Source: Candidatus Aalborgicola defluviihabitans
Lineage (GTDB): Bacteria; Pseudomonadota; Gammaproteobacteria; Burkholderiales; Burkholderiaceae_C
Assembly: GCA_016705575.1 (NCBI GenBank)
Contig: JADIXX010000001.1
Span: 744,001-808,000, forward strand
Direction of reading: 5' to 3'
DNA: 64,000 bases
A program made the position numbers and the translations under genes. A model generated the notes under the pieces. The model did not search any database. It was not told the origin of the DNA and worked only from the letters and a program-made list of their open reading frames with translations. Positions 16,401 through 23,820 of this stretch are shown one piece after another (the stretch's first letter is position 1; each line of letters starts with the position of its first letter).

Positions 16401-16694
16401 ATCAATACACCGGCCTTGCGGGCGTTGTTCAACAACTTGCAAAACTATTCACTGGATCTGGCCGTGGCCATAGATGCAGCCATCAAGGCCAGCTTGCAAG
16501 CGGGGTGGAGAGAGAACTCCATGAAGGTCAAGAAGGTTCGCTTGGCTATCCGGCATGTGCTGGCCACTGCTATCCCACCGGATTCAGGGCTGAGCGTGTC
16601 TGAGCCGGATGTTGCGCCAGTCACTCCCCCTGACCTGGAAAAAGAAACCGACCTCATCCTGGAATTGGCCAAGCAGCAGCACCATGACTATTGA
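13491..16694 (+). CDS. hsdR: type I restriction enzyme motor/nuclease subunit
   Basis: The 1067-residue subunit drives DNA translocation and cleavage by the type I complex. The N-terminal nuclease has the PD-(D/E)xK pattern RPDIVLYI then LELKR (about residues 135-155). The SF2 motor shows Walker A in HTQGSGKSLTM, a DECH box in VFVDECHRTQSG and motif III-like FIGFTGTPL. A helical C-terminal region that contacts HsdM completes the usual length. It is coupled to fic2 upstream and overlaps the downstream peptidase gene by 11 bases, so hsdR belongs to a transcript that also carries the Fic protein. The locus order is M, S, accessory block, R. Confidence 0.95.
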   Translation: MSTVGQIEKQTQARIVALLQGRLHYTYLGNWIDRAGNANIEPERLTAWLTSQGVPAALASRALFELQKVAGDTSQTLYDRNREVYRLLRYGIKLKPEVGENTVTVWLVDWQHTDANDFAFAEEVTVKGADAKAATKRPDIVLYINGMAVGVLELKRSTVSVSEGIRQNLDNQKKAFIQPFFSTMQWVMAGNDTEGLRYGTIDTPEKYYLKWVEEGGDFATEPNTLDRHLLQVCSKARLLELVHDFVVFDAGTKKLCRQNQYFGVKAAQGFIARREGGIIWHTQGSGKSLTMVWLAKWILANRTGARVLIITDRTELDEQIEKVFTGVSETICRTKSGADLIAKLNDTEETLLCTLVHKFGGKNGEDGGDEEDGNAASKVATKAFVASLRNLPKDFSAKGDIYVFVDECHRTQSGDLHEAMTALLPNAVFIGFTGTPLLKADKQKSIEVFGRYIHTYKFDQAVREGVVLDLRYEARDIDQSITSQKKIDEWFDAKTSGLNDLAKAQLKQKWGTMQRVLSSQSRLEQIVADILLDMATKPRLMDGHGNAMLVAGSIYEACKYYELFSKTELKGKCAIVSSYAPNVADSKGETTGAGDTDNLFKYGVYRQMLADWFGEPPEAAQTKADKFELAVKKKFIDEPGQMKLLIVVDKLLTGFDAPSATYLYIDKQMRDHGLFQAICRVNRLDGDDKEYGYIVDYKDLFKSLEGAVQDYTSGALDGFDAEDVKGLLEDRVGKARENLEDAREAVKALCEPVDPARDSVAYLRYFCAKESGNAAQLKENEPKRLKLYKLTASLLRAYAAIASEMAEAGYSEKDIATIKAEVDHYAKVRDEVKLSSGDYIDLKAYEPAMRHLIDTYIRADDSEKISVFDDLTLIQLIVERGPDAVDALPSGIKKSEEAVAETIENNVRKLIINESPVDPAYYDKMSKLLDALIEQRRKGVVSYVEYLVKIANLARQAAVPGGDGPGYPAAINTPALRALFNNLQNYSLDLAVAIDAAIKASLQAGWRENSMKVKKVRLAIRHVLATAIPPDSGLSVSEPDVAPVTPPDLEKETDLILELAKQQHHDY

Positions 16695-17427
16695 GGCGTC
16701 GTCCACAGCGGTGAAACGGATCTCCGTCAGCGGCATCCCTGTCGAGGTGGTGCGCAAGGACATTAAAAACTTGCACCTGGGCGTATATCCACCTCTAGGC
16801 CGGGTGCGCGTAGCGGCTCCCTTGGTTGTGAATGATGAGGCGGTGCGCCTGGCCGTCATCGACAAGCTGGGCTGGATCAAACGCCAACGCGCGAAGTTTG
16901 CCAAGCAACCACGCCAGTCAGAGCGAGAAATGGTGAATGGCGAGAGTCACTACTTTCTGGGGCGTCGCTACCGGCTGCGGGTGCATGAGCAGGAGGGTGT
17001 CGCCAGGGTAGCGCTTCGCGGTGTGGCGTCTATGGACTTGTTTGTTCGGCCCGGCTCCAGTGTAGAGAAGCGGGAGGCCGTGCTGCTGGACTGGCATCGT
17101 GCGTCGTTGCGATCAATCATTGCTGACTTGCTGGTGCATTGGCAACCCAAGCTGGGCGTTCAAACGGCAGATTGGGGCATCAAAAAGATGAAAACCAAGT
17201 GGGGCTCTTGCAACGTCAATGCCCGCCGGATCTGGTTGAACCTGGAGCTGGCCAAGAAGCCGGTGCAATGCCTGGAGTACATCGTGGTGCATGAACTGGT
17301 GCACTTGCTGGAGCGCAATCACACCGAGCGGTTTACCGCCTTGATAGATCGACACTTGCCGGATTGGCGGACTCGGCGGGAGGTGCTGAATAGCTCGCCG
17401 TTGGGACATGAGAGCTGGCAGTACTGA
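16684..17427 (+). CDS. YgjP/M48-type zinc metallopeptidase (DUF45)
   Basis: The 247-residue protein carries HELVHLLERNH, an HExxH zinc-binding motif with a downstream His, in a DUF45/YgjP-like fold; the segment KMKTKWGSCNVNARRIWLNLEL before it is typical of the family. I chose ATG 16684, which overlaps the hsdR stop by 11 bases. Genes of this family are frequently found directly after hsdR in type I loci, though their contribution to restriction is not clear; control of HsdR level by proteolysis is one suggestion. It appears complete and intact. Confidence 0.85.
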   Translation: MTIEASSTAVKRISVSGIPVEVVRKDIKNLHLGVYPPLGRVRVAAPLVVNDEAVRLAVIDKLGWIKRQRAKFAKQPRQSEREMVNGESHYFLGRRYRLRVHEQEGVARVALRGVASMDLFVRPGSSVEKREAVLLDWHRASLRSIIADLLVHWQPKLGVQTADWGIKKMKTKWGSCNVNARRIWLNLELAKKPVQCLEYIVVHELVHLLERNHTERFTALIDRHLPDWRTRREVLNSSPLGHESWQY

Positions 17428-17466
17428 GATTGATGTTCGAGTTCAAATAATTGTGAGATAGATGAG

Positions 17467-18261
17467 ATGCCGTCACTATTTGTTTGGGTGAAGCCCGCCT
17501 TTGTCAAAGGGATGCCAGTTGACCACACTTGGGTGACCACCTACGACTCAGGGGTCACGATGTACATAACACTCCCAGATGCTCAGGCCCATGGGGAGCA
17601 CTATTGGTTTTGCAAAGGGCTTTTCCATCCACTGGGTGTCTCGAACACCTATCCGGATGGACGAATACTTCAGGTACCGTTCCTACCCGGATCATCGTGC
17701 CTTGTTCAGTTCGATAACCCGGGTGCAGGAGGTACTGTATTTACTTATGGGCTTGACGGTGTCTGTCACCAAGTTTCAAATCAAGTGCTGTTTCCGACTG
17801 GGGCTACCGTTGTATCGGCAAAAGGCTATCGGTTGAGTTCCGGAATTTTTGGTACCTATGGGCGCAGGAAAGACGATTGGCAGGTTAAGCGGAATCAGTG
17901 TCAGGTGAAGCCGCTGATTCTCAGACCCCGTCATAGACCAATGTCGTTGCTCTACAGTCGCGCCAGGTATTTCTTGGGGGGTGATTCAGACACTCCGCGT
18001 AGACTGGAACTCTTAGTTAGAGCGCTTCATATTGACATTGACAATATTGGGTATGCCCCTCGTCGGCCCAACGAAAGTGTCGTATCGAGAGTAGCGTCGT
18101 TAAATGCACGAATCTCCAGCTTCTTGGAGGCGGTCGTTGAAGTGTCACCAGAAGACCAAGTGGTGCAGCATTTGCTGGGTGTCGAGCCGGGCGAAGTGGT
18201 CAACCTTATTGATCCAGAGCTTTTTGTGTTTCCTAATCCAGAATCTCGCCCAATGCTTTAG
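17467..18261 (+). CDS. unrecognised 264-residue protein at the island edge
   Basis: I do not recognise the family. The N-terminal half contains DHTWVTTYDSG, then YWFCKGLFHPLGVSN, then LDGVCHQVSNQVL. The recurring Cys, His and Asn residues could form a cysteine-hydrolase type site, but order and spacing are not diagnostic. The C-terminal half is helical with a predicted acidic end. It is A+T richer than hsdR. It lies last in the co-directional run, 39 bases behind the peptidase gene, with a terminator 130 bases beyond, so it is probably the end of the defence operon. Confidence 0.5.
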   Translation: MPSLFVWVKPAFVKGMPVDHTWVTTYDSGVTMYITLPDAQAHGEHYWFCKGLFHPLGVSNTYPDGRILQVPFLPGSSCLVQFDNPGAGGTVFTYGLDGVCHQVSNQVLFPTGATVVSAKGYRLSSGIFGTYGRRKDDWQVKRNQCQVKPLILRPRHRPMSLLYSRARYFLGGDSDTPRRLELLVRALHIDIDNIGYAPRRPNESVVSRVASLNARISSFLEAVVEVSPEDQVVQHLLGVEPGEVVNLIDPELFVFPNPESRPML

Positions 18262-18389
18262 TTCGTCCTTGATAGCTACTATTTAGATTGAATCGGGTGT
18301 TTGAGCCTCAAGGACGCATTCAACTTCGGGGGTCAGCGAGTGACGTTTCAATTCTAGTGCTAGCCCGGTGCTAGCCTATCTCAAAAGAC

Positions 18390-18424
18390 AAAAAGCCTGC
18401 TACTGATTTAGTAGCAGGCTTTTT
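18390..18424. terminator. bidirectional rho-independent terminator
   Basis: A perfect 10-base stem (AGCCTGCTAC with GTAGCAGGCT) closes a 7-base loop and is flanked by A5 on the left and T5 on the right. It can stop the plus-strand island operon and the minus-strand tRNA-Lys transcript. Confidence 0.9.
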
Positions 18425-18443
18425 ATATCCCGTAAGGGCTAAC

Positions 18444-18519
18444 TGGTGGGAACTGAGAGATTCGAACTCTCGACCTACGGATTAAGAGTCCGCTGCTCTA
18501 CCAGCTGAGCTAAGTTCCC
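18444..18519 (-). tRNA. tRNA-Lys (CTT)
   Basis: The minus strand reads GGGAACTTAGCTCAG at the 5' end, with anticodon loop CTCTTAA (anticodon CUU) and TTCGAATC in the T arm, ending in encoded CCA. The acceptor stem GGGAACT pairs with AGTTCCC. Its 3' end faces the accessory region, so it is a plausible integration site. Confidence 0.97.
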
Positions 18520-18534
18520 CTAATACCGAAATTC

Positions 18535-18610
18535 TGGTGGGACGTGCGGGGGTCGAACCCACGACAAACGGATTAAAAGTCCGCTGCTCTACCAACTGAG
18601 CTAACGTCCC
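18535..18610 (-). tRNA. tRNA-Lys (TTT)
   Basis: The minus strand reads GGGACGTTAGCTCAG, has anticodon loop CTTTTAA (anticodon UUU), T-arm GTTCGACC and encoded CCA. It lies 15 bases upstream of the second tRNA-Lys gene and is probably cotranscribed with it. Confidence 0.97.
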
Positions 18611-18655
18611 GACGAGGCGCAACCTGTTTATGTGCCGTACCCCGCGAAGCCTTCA

Positions 18656-18685
18656 ATTATATCGCCATTCTTTCAGCCAACTCAC
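18656..18685 (-). promoter_or_regulatory. putative tRNA promoter
   Basis: A perfect TATAAT (minus strand, 18661-18656) lies about 46 bases before the first tRNA. No good -35 hexamer is at ideal spacing; TTGGCT is 13 bases upstream. A G/C-rich discriminator follows, as is usual for stable RNA promoters. Confidence 0.4.
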
Positions 18686-19476
18686 GAGGGCGAAGAAATT
18701 TTATCGAGCACCCAACCGGCAGCACACATTCCAAATGCTGCAGTGACAGCAACAGACGATCCATAACCATGGCAGTTGAGTGTGTGATCGCCTTGCACTG
18801 CGCAAGAAGCATCGGCAGGCTTGACTGCTTCACGACTAAAAACACAGGCCACTTCGATGCGTTTACCTTCGCGCGGTGCGTTGTGTTCCTTGCGCAAACG
18901 GTAGCGCAATTGGGCCAGCAGCGGGTCATGGGTGGTTTCACTCAAGTCGGCAATGTCGACCTTGTGGGCAAGGCGTTTGCCGCCTGCTGCGCCTACGGAA
19001 ATGAACACGGCTTTGGTGCGTCGTGCCCATTCGGCGATGGCGGTTTTGGTCTTGATTTGGTCGCAGGCATCGATGGTGGCGTCCACACCGTGGGGAAGAA
19101 TGGCAGGCCAGTTGTCGGGGTCCACGAAGGCATCAATACAATGCACCACACAAGCCGGATTGATCAATGCGATGCGTTCCTGCATGGCTGTGATCTTGGC
19201 CATTCCCAGCGTGGTGGAGAGTGCGTGCACCTGGCGGTTGATGTTGGATTCCGCCACGTGATCCATGTCGATTAATGTCAGCTGGCCCACACCACTGCGC
19301 GCCAGTGCTTCCGCAACCCAAGAGCCAACACCACCTATTCCGATGACGGCGACATGTGCTCGGCGGATGGCCCGCGCCTGCGAAACACCATAAAGACGGT
19401 CCATCCCCGAAAAACGCCGAGCCAGATCAGTCGAATCAGACGCGGGCGCCTCCACCGGTTCGATTGGTGCAGTCAA
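18682..19476 (-). CDS. tcdA: tRNA threonylcarbamoyladenosine dehydratase
   Basis: The 264-residue enzyme of the E1/ThiF/MoeB-like superfamily cyclises the t6A37 modification of ANN-decoding tRNAs using ATP. The nucleotide-binding loop VIGIGGVGSWVAEALARSG and the LIDMDHVAESNINRQ segment are visible at about residues 43-80. Asp in IDACDQIKTK and the C-terminal NCHGYGSS are typical of TcdA. It is the last gene of the minus-strand tolB-pal-cpoB run, 6 bases after cpoB, and next to two tRNA-Lys genes, whose products are substrates of this pathway. Confidence 0.93.
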   Translation of the reverse strand: MTAPIEPVEAPASDSTDLARRFSGMDRLYGVSQARAIRRAHVAVIGIGGVGSWVAEALARSGVGQLTLIDMDHVAESNINRQVHALSTTLGMAKITAMQERIALINPACVVHCIDAFVDPDNWPAILPHGVDATIDACDQIKTKTAIAEWARRTKAVFISVGAAGGKRLAHKVDIADLSETTHDPLLAQLRYRLRKEHNAPREGKRIEVACVFSREAVKPADASCAVQGDHTLNCHGYGSSVAVTAAFGMCAAGWVLDKISSPS

Positions 19477-19482
19477 ATGCGC

Positions 19483-20274
19483 CTACCGCAAAACCGCCAG
19501 CCGCTCCTTGGCGGCCTGCGCCGCTTCCGAGCCTGGGTAGTTGGCGACCAGGCTCTCCAGGGTTTTGCGGGCACCCTTGCTGTCCTTCAACTCCAACTGG
19601 CAATTGGCAATGGCCAGATTGGTTTCGGGTACACGCTGGTGATCGGGTGCCAACGTGACCAAGGAACGAAAGCTGGACAGTGCTTCCTTGTAACCTTTGG
19701 TGGCGAACTGCGCATTGCCCAACCAGAACAAGGCCGACGCACGGTAACCCGTCTTGGGGTAGCGATTAAGAAAATCCACGAACATCTGTTGGGCATTTGC
19801 AAATTCACCTTTGCGAAAGATGCCCATGGCTGCGTCAAAGTCGTGCTTTTCGGCGGGGTCTGCAACGAACTCGCGACCATCCACAGTGATGCGCGCGGGT
19901 TCAAACTTGCTCATACGAGTATCCACGGACTGAATCGCGTCTTTTTGCTGGCGTTGCATATCGGCCAAATCACGCGCCATCTGCTCGTCCTGACCCCGCA
20001 ATTTGGCCAGATCAGCACGGGCAGTATCCAGTTGGTTTTGCAGGTCGATGAGGCTGCGGCGCAATTGCGTGGAGTCTTCGGTTGCGCGTTTGTTCTCTTC
20101 CGTGATTCGCTTCTCTGACTCCGTCATTCTTTGGCGCAAGTCCAGAATGGCCTTGCGCGCCTCCTCGTCATCGAACAGTCCAGCCGTTGCGGAACCCAAA
20201 CATCCGATCATCAGGACGGCAGCCAAGGCGCTGCGCGACACACGGGCCAATGAGGAGGAAGAAGCGGCTCTCAT
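19483..20274 (-). CDS. cpoB: Tol-Pal system coordinator of envelope division
   Basis: The 263-residue periplasmic protein (YbgF/CpoB) has an N-terminal signal peptide (VLMIGCLGSATA), a coiled-coil region (about residues 35-120, rich in Glu, Lys, Gln) and C-terminal TPR-like repeats (AMGIFRKGEFANAQQMF and following). CpoB links Tol-Pal to peptidoglycan synthesis during constriction. The start overlaps the pal stop by 4 bases. Length is normal. Confidence 0.93.
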   Translation of the reverse strand: MRAASSSSLARVSRSALAAVLMIGCLGSATAGLFDDEEARKAILDLRQRMTESEKRITEENKRATEDSTQLRRSLIDLQNQLDTARADLAKLRGQDEQMARDLADMQRQQKDAIQSVDTRMSKFEPARITVDGREFVADPAEKHDFDAAMGIFRKGEFANAQQMFVDFLNRYPKTGYRASALFWLGNAQFATKGYKEALSSFRSLVTLAPDHQRVPETNLAIANCQLELKDSKGARKTLESLVANYPGSEAAQAAKERLAVLR

Positions 20275-20807
20275 CGGTAGTTAATTTCAGCGCGGCGGTT
20301 CTTCGCCATGGCGTCTTCGGTCGAACCCAGGACAGCCGGTTTTTCCTTGCCAAAGCTCACGGCTTCAATCTGGTTCTCGGACACACCCAGCAGCGACATG
20401 GCACGGCGAACGGCCTCCGCTCGTTTTTGGCCCAGAGCCAGGTTGTATTCACGACCGCCGCGCTCGTCGGTGTGGCCTTCAATGGCTACTTTGCGCGAGG
20501 CATCGGCCTTGATGAACTTGGAATGCGCTTCGATCACAGGCTGGGCCTCAGGGCGAATGGCAAAACTGTCGTAATCAAAGTACACCGTGCGGTTGGTTGC
20601 CATCATGGCTGCTGTGGCATGGGCATTGTCCAATGCCACGCCGGTCACTGTACTTTGACCCACGCGGGAGGACGCATTGGGGTCCACCAGAGTCTGGGAA
20701 ACGTCGGTTCCAGACTTATCCTCAACCGGCACATCGTTCAGCCTGACGCCCGAGCTGCACGCACTCAGCAAAACGGCAACCGCAGCTGCCCAAATTAATC
20801 GGTTCAT
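20271..20807 (-). CDS. pal: peptidoglycan-associated lipoprotein
   Basis: The 178-residue outer-membrane lipoprotein has a lipobox LLSAC at residues 13-17. Its OmpA-like domain contains VYFDYDSF and EGHTDERGGREYNLALGQKRA, the peptidoglycan (mDAP) binding motifs. It anchors the outer membrane to the cell wall and works with TolB. A gap of 31 bases separates it from tolB. Confidence 0.96.
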   Translation of the reverse strand: MNRLIWAAAVAVLLSACSSGVRLNDVPVEDKSGTDVSQTLVDPNASSRVGQSTVTGVALDNAHATAAMMATNRTVYFDYDSFAIRPEAQPVIEAHSKFIKADASRKVAIEGHTDERGGREYNLALGQKRAEAVRRAMSLLGVSENQIEAVSFGKEKPAVLGSTEDAMAKNRRAEINYR

Positions 20808-20838
20808 CCACTACTCCTTGTTGAATTACAAAATAAAA

Positions 20839-22104
20839 CTATTTCTGCACCGGGCCCCAATCGGGCTCACGTATGTCGCCACTTTTACCCGCCAGGCGGG
20901 CTTTGATCTTGCCATCCAAAGTGGTAGTCATCAGTGCCTCGCGGCCGAGTTGATGGGTTGCATAGATGATGAGTCGGCTATTCGGTGAGAAGCTGGGGTT
21001 TTCATCGGCGGTGGTGTCGGTGATTGCGGTGGTTGCGCCGGTTGAAAGTTCCATCACATGCAGCTTGAACACGCCACTGACCCGCGAAATATAGGCCAGC
21101 CACTTCCCATCCGGACTCAGGGCGGGCGAAATATTGTAAGTACCGGTAAATGTGACCCGCTCCGCATTGCCACCTGCGGTCGGCATACGGTAAATCTGGG
21201 GTGCGCCACCACGGTCGCTGACGAAGTAGATAGTCTTGCCGTCGGCAGTAAAGGTAGGCTCGGTGTCGATCGCAGAAGACTGCGACAGGCGCCTGGGCTC
21301 ACCACCAGTGGCTTCCAGCAAATACAGTTGCGACCCACCATCCCGGCTCAATGTCGCGGCCAGTGTCCGGCCATCCGGCGACCAAGCCGGCGCGCTGTTG
21401 GACCCCTTGAAGTTGGCGACCAGTCGCCGCTTTCCGGTTGCCACGTCGTGCACATAAATGGTGGGTTTGCGGGACTCAAACGACACGTAGGCAATCTGCG
21501 TACCGTTGGGTGCCCAAGATGGGGAGATGATAGGCTCGGCGCTATTGAGGGCACTTTGTGCGTTCTCACCATCCGCATCGGCCACCCACAGATTGTAGGT
21601 CTGCGCCACCTTGGTCACGTAGGCAATGCGGGTCGAGAAAATGCCCTTGTCACCCGTGAGCTTTTCGTACACAAAGTCGGCTATGCGGTGCGCTACCAAG
21701 CGCAGATCACCTGTCACCACGGCATAGCTTTGTCCACCCAGGTCTTGCCCCCGCACCACGTCCCAAAGGCGCATGCGCACATCAAACCGGCCATCGGCAA
21801 GGCGGGTGATGCTGCCGGCCACCATGGCATCGGCACCTTTTTGGCGCCAGGTGGACACATCGGGCCGCGCTGTCTCATCCAGGGCCACCCCGGTGGTGTC
21901 AACCGCGCGGAACTGCCCGCTACGCTCCAGATCGGCCTGCACGATAGCCCCGATTTTTTGCGGTGCGGCGTCATCACCCCGAAATGCAGCGATGGCAATA
22001 GGAACCTGTGTCAGGCCGACACCGGAAACCTCAACCCGAAACTGCGCAAAAGTGGGCAGGCACACCATACCAGCCAGCAAAACAAATAAGTGACGTTTCA
22101 ACAT
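20839..22104 (-). CDS. tolB: Tol-Pal system periplasmic beta-propeller protein
   Basis: The 421-residue TolB has a signal peptide (LFVLLAGMVCLPTFAQ), an N-terminal domain (about 30-160) and repeated beta-propeller blades with the signature SPDG/SPNG (for example APAWSPDGRTLA and ISPALSPDGKWLA). I chose ATG 22104 because the upstream in-frame codons are not protein-like and the signal peptide then begins MLKRHLF. tolQ, tolR and tolA, usually directly upstream, are absent from this window; a glycosyltransferase gene ends 7 bases before tolB instead. Confidence 0.95.
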   Translation of the reverse strand: MLKRHLFVLLAGMVCLPTFAQFRVEVSGVGLTQVPIAIAAFRGDDAAPQKIGAIVQADLERSGQFRAVDTTGVALDETARPDVSTWRQKGADAMVAGSITRLADGRFDVRMRLWDVVRGQDLGGQSYAVVTGDLRLVAHRIADFVYEKLTGDKGIFSTRIAYVTKVAQTYNLWVADADGENAQSALNSAEPIISPSWAPNGTQIAYVSFESRKPTIYVHDVATGKRRLVANFKGSNSAPAWSPDGRTLAATLSRDGGSQLYLLEATGGEPRRLSQSSAIDTEPTFTADGKTIYFVSDRGGAPQIYRMPTAGGNAERVTFTGTYNISPALSPDGKWLAYISRVSGVFKLHVMELSTGATTAITDTTADENPSFSPNSRLIIYATHQLGREALMTTTLDGKIKARLAGKSGDIREPDWGPVQK

Positions 22105-22111
22105 CTTTGCA

Positions 22112-22966
22112 TTATCCCAGTCTTGTGATGACCACGTCATCGTTGATCCGTTCTTGTGAAAAACCCAGCACAGGCTGGGTCACCCTGCTCTTGGCACGAT
22201 CGTGCACGGTCCTGGCATTTTGCGATTCCTGGTTGCGCGAGGCCTCTTTGTGCCAAAGATGAAATACCTCAGTGGCGCAAAAACCATTTTTGCGGGCTAC
22301 CCCGCTGTTGTGCAGGCGCAGCACCATGTCCGCATCTTCGTGCCCCCAACCCACGAACGACTCGTCAAATCCGTTGACCGCCAGGTAGTCCGCACGCCAA
22401 ATGCCCATATTGCAACTGCGTATGCCTTTCCATGAGAACGCTTTGTGTACCCGAAAGTTCCCATTGGGCAAACGCAGCAAGCCGGTGAGCTTGTTGGCAT
22501 GCCCACGCAGGCGTTGCCCCACCCAGTACCCGGCAGAGCGCCCACAGAGGCGCTCTGAGTGGTTGAGCACACGCAGTGTGAACGCCGGCGAGAGCAACAC
22601 CCGGCTACCGTTCACAAAATGCCCTTCCTGGGCCAATAACTTGTGGCGGGCAATGAAGTCAACTTCTGGCACGCAGTCCCCGTCCAGGAGAACGATGTAT
22701 TCCCCATGGGACACCGCCACGCCCCGATTGCGCACACGCGACGCGGTGAATCCCACATCGGGATGCCACACATGCACCGCCTTGAGCGCACGCGCGTGGT
22801 CGCTGGTGTGAATAGCGTGTTGGTGCTCTAAACGCGAGCCATCGTCGGCCACGATGACTTCAAAATGACCATCCGTTTGCTGGCGCAAACCGTCCAGAAC
22901 CGCCAGCAATGCGTCGCTGCGGTTGTAGGTGGTGATGACCACGGACACAAGTGGGAGTGCATTCAT
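22112..22966 (-). CDS. family 2 glycosyltransferase
   Basis: The 284-residue enzyme has the GT-A fold: VVITTYNRSDALLAVLDGL at the N-terminus, VIVADDGS, and the metal/nucleotide-sugar motif LLDGDCVPE. A galactosyltransferase-like C-terminal segment with NMGIWRADYLAVNGFDESFVGWGHEDAD follows. Probable role is in surface polysaccharide or lipopolysaccharide synthesis. It ends 7 bases before tolB and is divergent from the second glycosyltransferase, about 70 bases away. Confidence 0.85.
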   Translation of the reverse strand: MNALPLVSVVITTYNRSDALLAVLDGLRQQTDGHFEVIVADDGSRLEHQHAIHTSDHARALKAVHVWHPDVGFTASRVRNRGVAVSHGEYIVLLDGDCVPEVDFIARHKLLAQEGHFVNGSRVLLSPAFTLRVLNHSERLCGRSAGYWVGQRLRGHANKLTGLLRLPNGNFRVHKAFSWKGIRSCNMGIWRADYLAVNGFDESFVGWGHEDADMVLRLHNSGVARKNGFCATEVFHLWHKEASRNQESQNARTVHDRAKSRVTQPVLGFSQERINDDVVITRLG

Positions 22967-23037
22967 TTTGAACTAGACTACGCGGCTGGCAACCCGTCTG
23001 CTGCGTGCACGAAGAGGCAGAATACTACCACCCCCTG

Positions 23038-23820
23038 ATGAGCAAAATTTCCGTCTACATCATCGCCTTCAACGAAGCCGAAAAAGTTGCCGCCACCATA
23101 GAAAGCGCCAAATGGGCCGACGAGATCGTGTTGGTGGACTCCTGGAGCACCGATGGCACGCCCGAAATTGCAACACGCATGGGCGCCAAGGTGGTGCAGG
23201 TGGACTTCAAGGGTTTCGGCGATTTGCGCAACCAGGCCATTGCGGCCTGTACCCATGAGTGGATTTTCAGCCTGGACGCCGATGAGCGCTGCACGCCGCA
23301 GGCGGAGCAGGAAATCCGTGCCATCACCAACAGCCCCGACGCGCTGGACGTCTACTGGATGCCACGGCGAAACTATTTTATGGGGCGCTGGATTCAACAC
23401 TCCGGCTGGTACCCCAACTACCGCCAACCACAGCTCTTTCGCAACGGCAGCATGTCGTACGACATGAAGCCCGTGCACGAAGGCTATGTGCTCAATTCAA
23501 ACAAGCCCATCGGCCACCTACAAAATGCCATCTGGCAGTTTCCGTTCAAGAACATGGCCGAGGTCATGCACAAGTCCAACCGTTACTCCACGCTGGGGGC
23601 GGAAAAAATCATGCACAAGAAGATCACCATGGGCATGGCCTTGTCGCATGGCATCTGGGCCTTCACCAAGCACTATGTCTTCAAGCGCGGTTTTCTGGAT
23701 GGCTGGGCGGGTTTTGTGATTGCACTGGGTAATTTTGAAGGTACGTTCTACCGCTACGTCAAGGCCCTGGAGATTCAAAAAGGTTCGCAATGGCAGGCTC
23801 CCAAGGCGCCCCCTCCGTGA
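23038..23820 (+). CDS. LPS core-type glycosyltransferase (WaaE/KdtX-like)
   Basis: The 260-residue enzyme has the start MSKISVYIIAFNEAEKVAATIES, VDSWSTDGTPEIA, and the motif FSLDADERCTP, typical of WaaE-like family 2 transferases that modify the LPS inner core. I chose ATG 23038 over 23005, as the upstream codons add no family sequence. The C-terminus contains KYHYVFKRGFLDGWAGF-like residues expected of the group. The stop overlaps the next start (TGATG). Confidence 0.85.
   Translation: MSKISVYIIAFNEAEKVAATIESAKWADEIVLVDSWSTDGTPEIATRMGAKVVQVDFKGFGDLRNQAIAACTHEWIFSLDADERCTPQAEQEIRAITNSPDALDVYWMPRRNYFMGRWIQHSGWYPNYRQPQLFRNGSMSYDMKPVHEGYVLNSNKPIGHLQNAIWQFPFKNMAEVMHKSNRYSTLGAEKIMHKKITMGMALSHGIWAFTKHYVFKRGFLDGWAGFVIALGNFEGTFYRYVKALEIQKGSQWQAPKAPPP

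Noticed and set aside
18274..18300. Possible eighth copy of the dispersed repeat (TTGATAGCTACTATTTAG)
   Set aside because: Only the first few bases resemble the repeat; the conserved CGAGGGCT core is missing.
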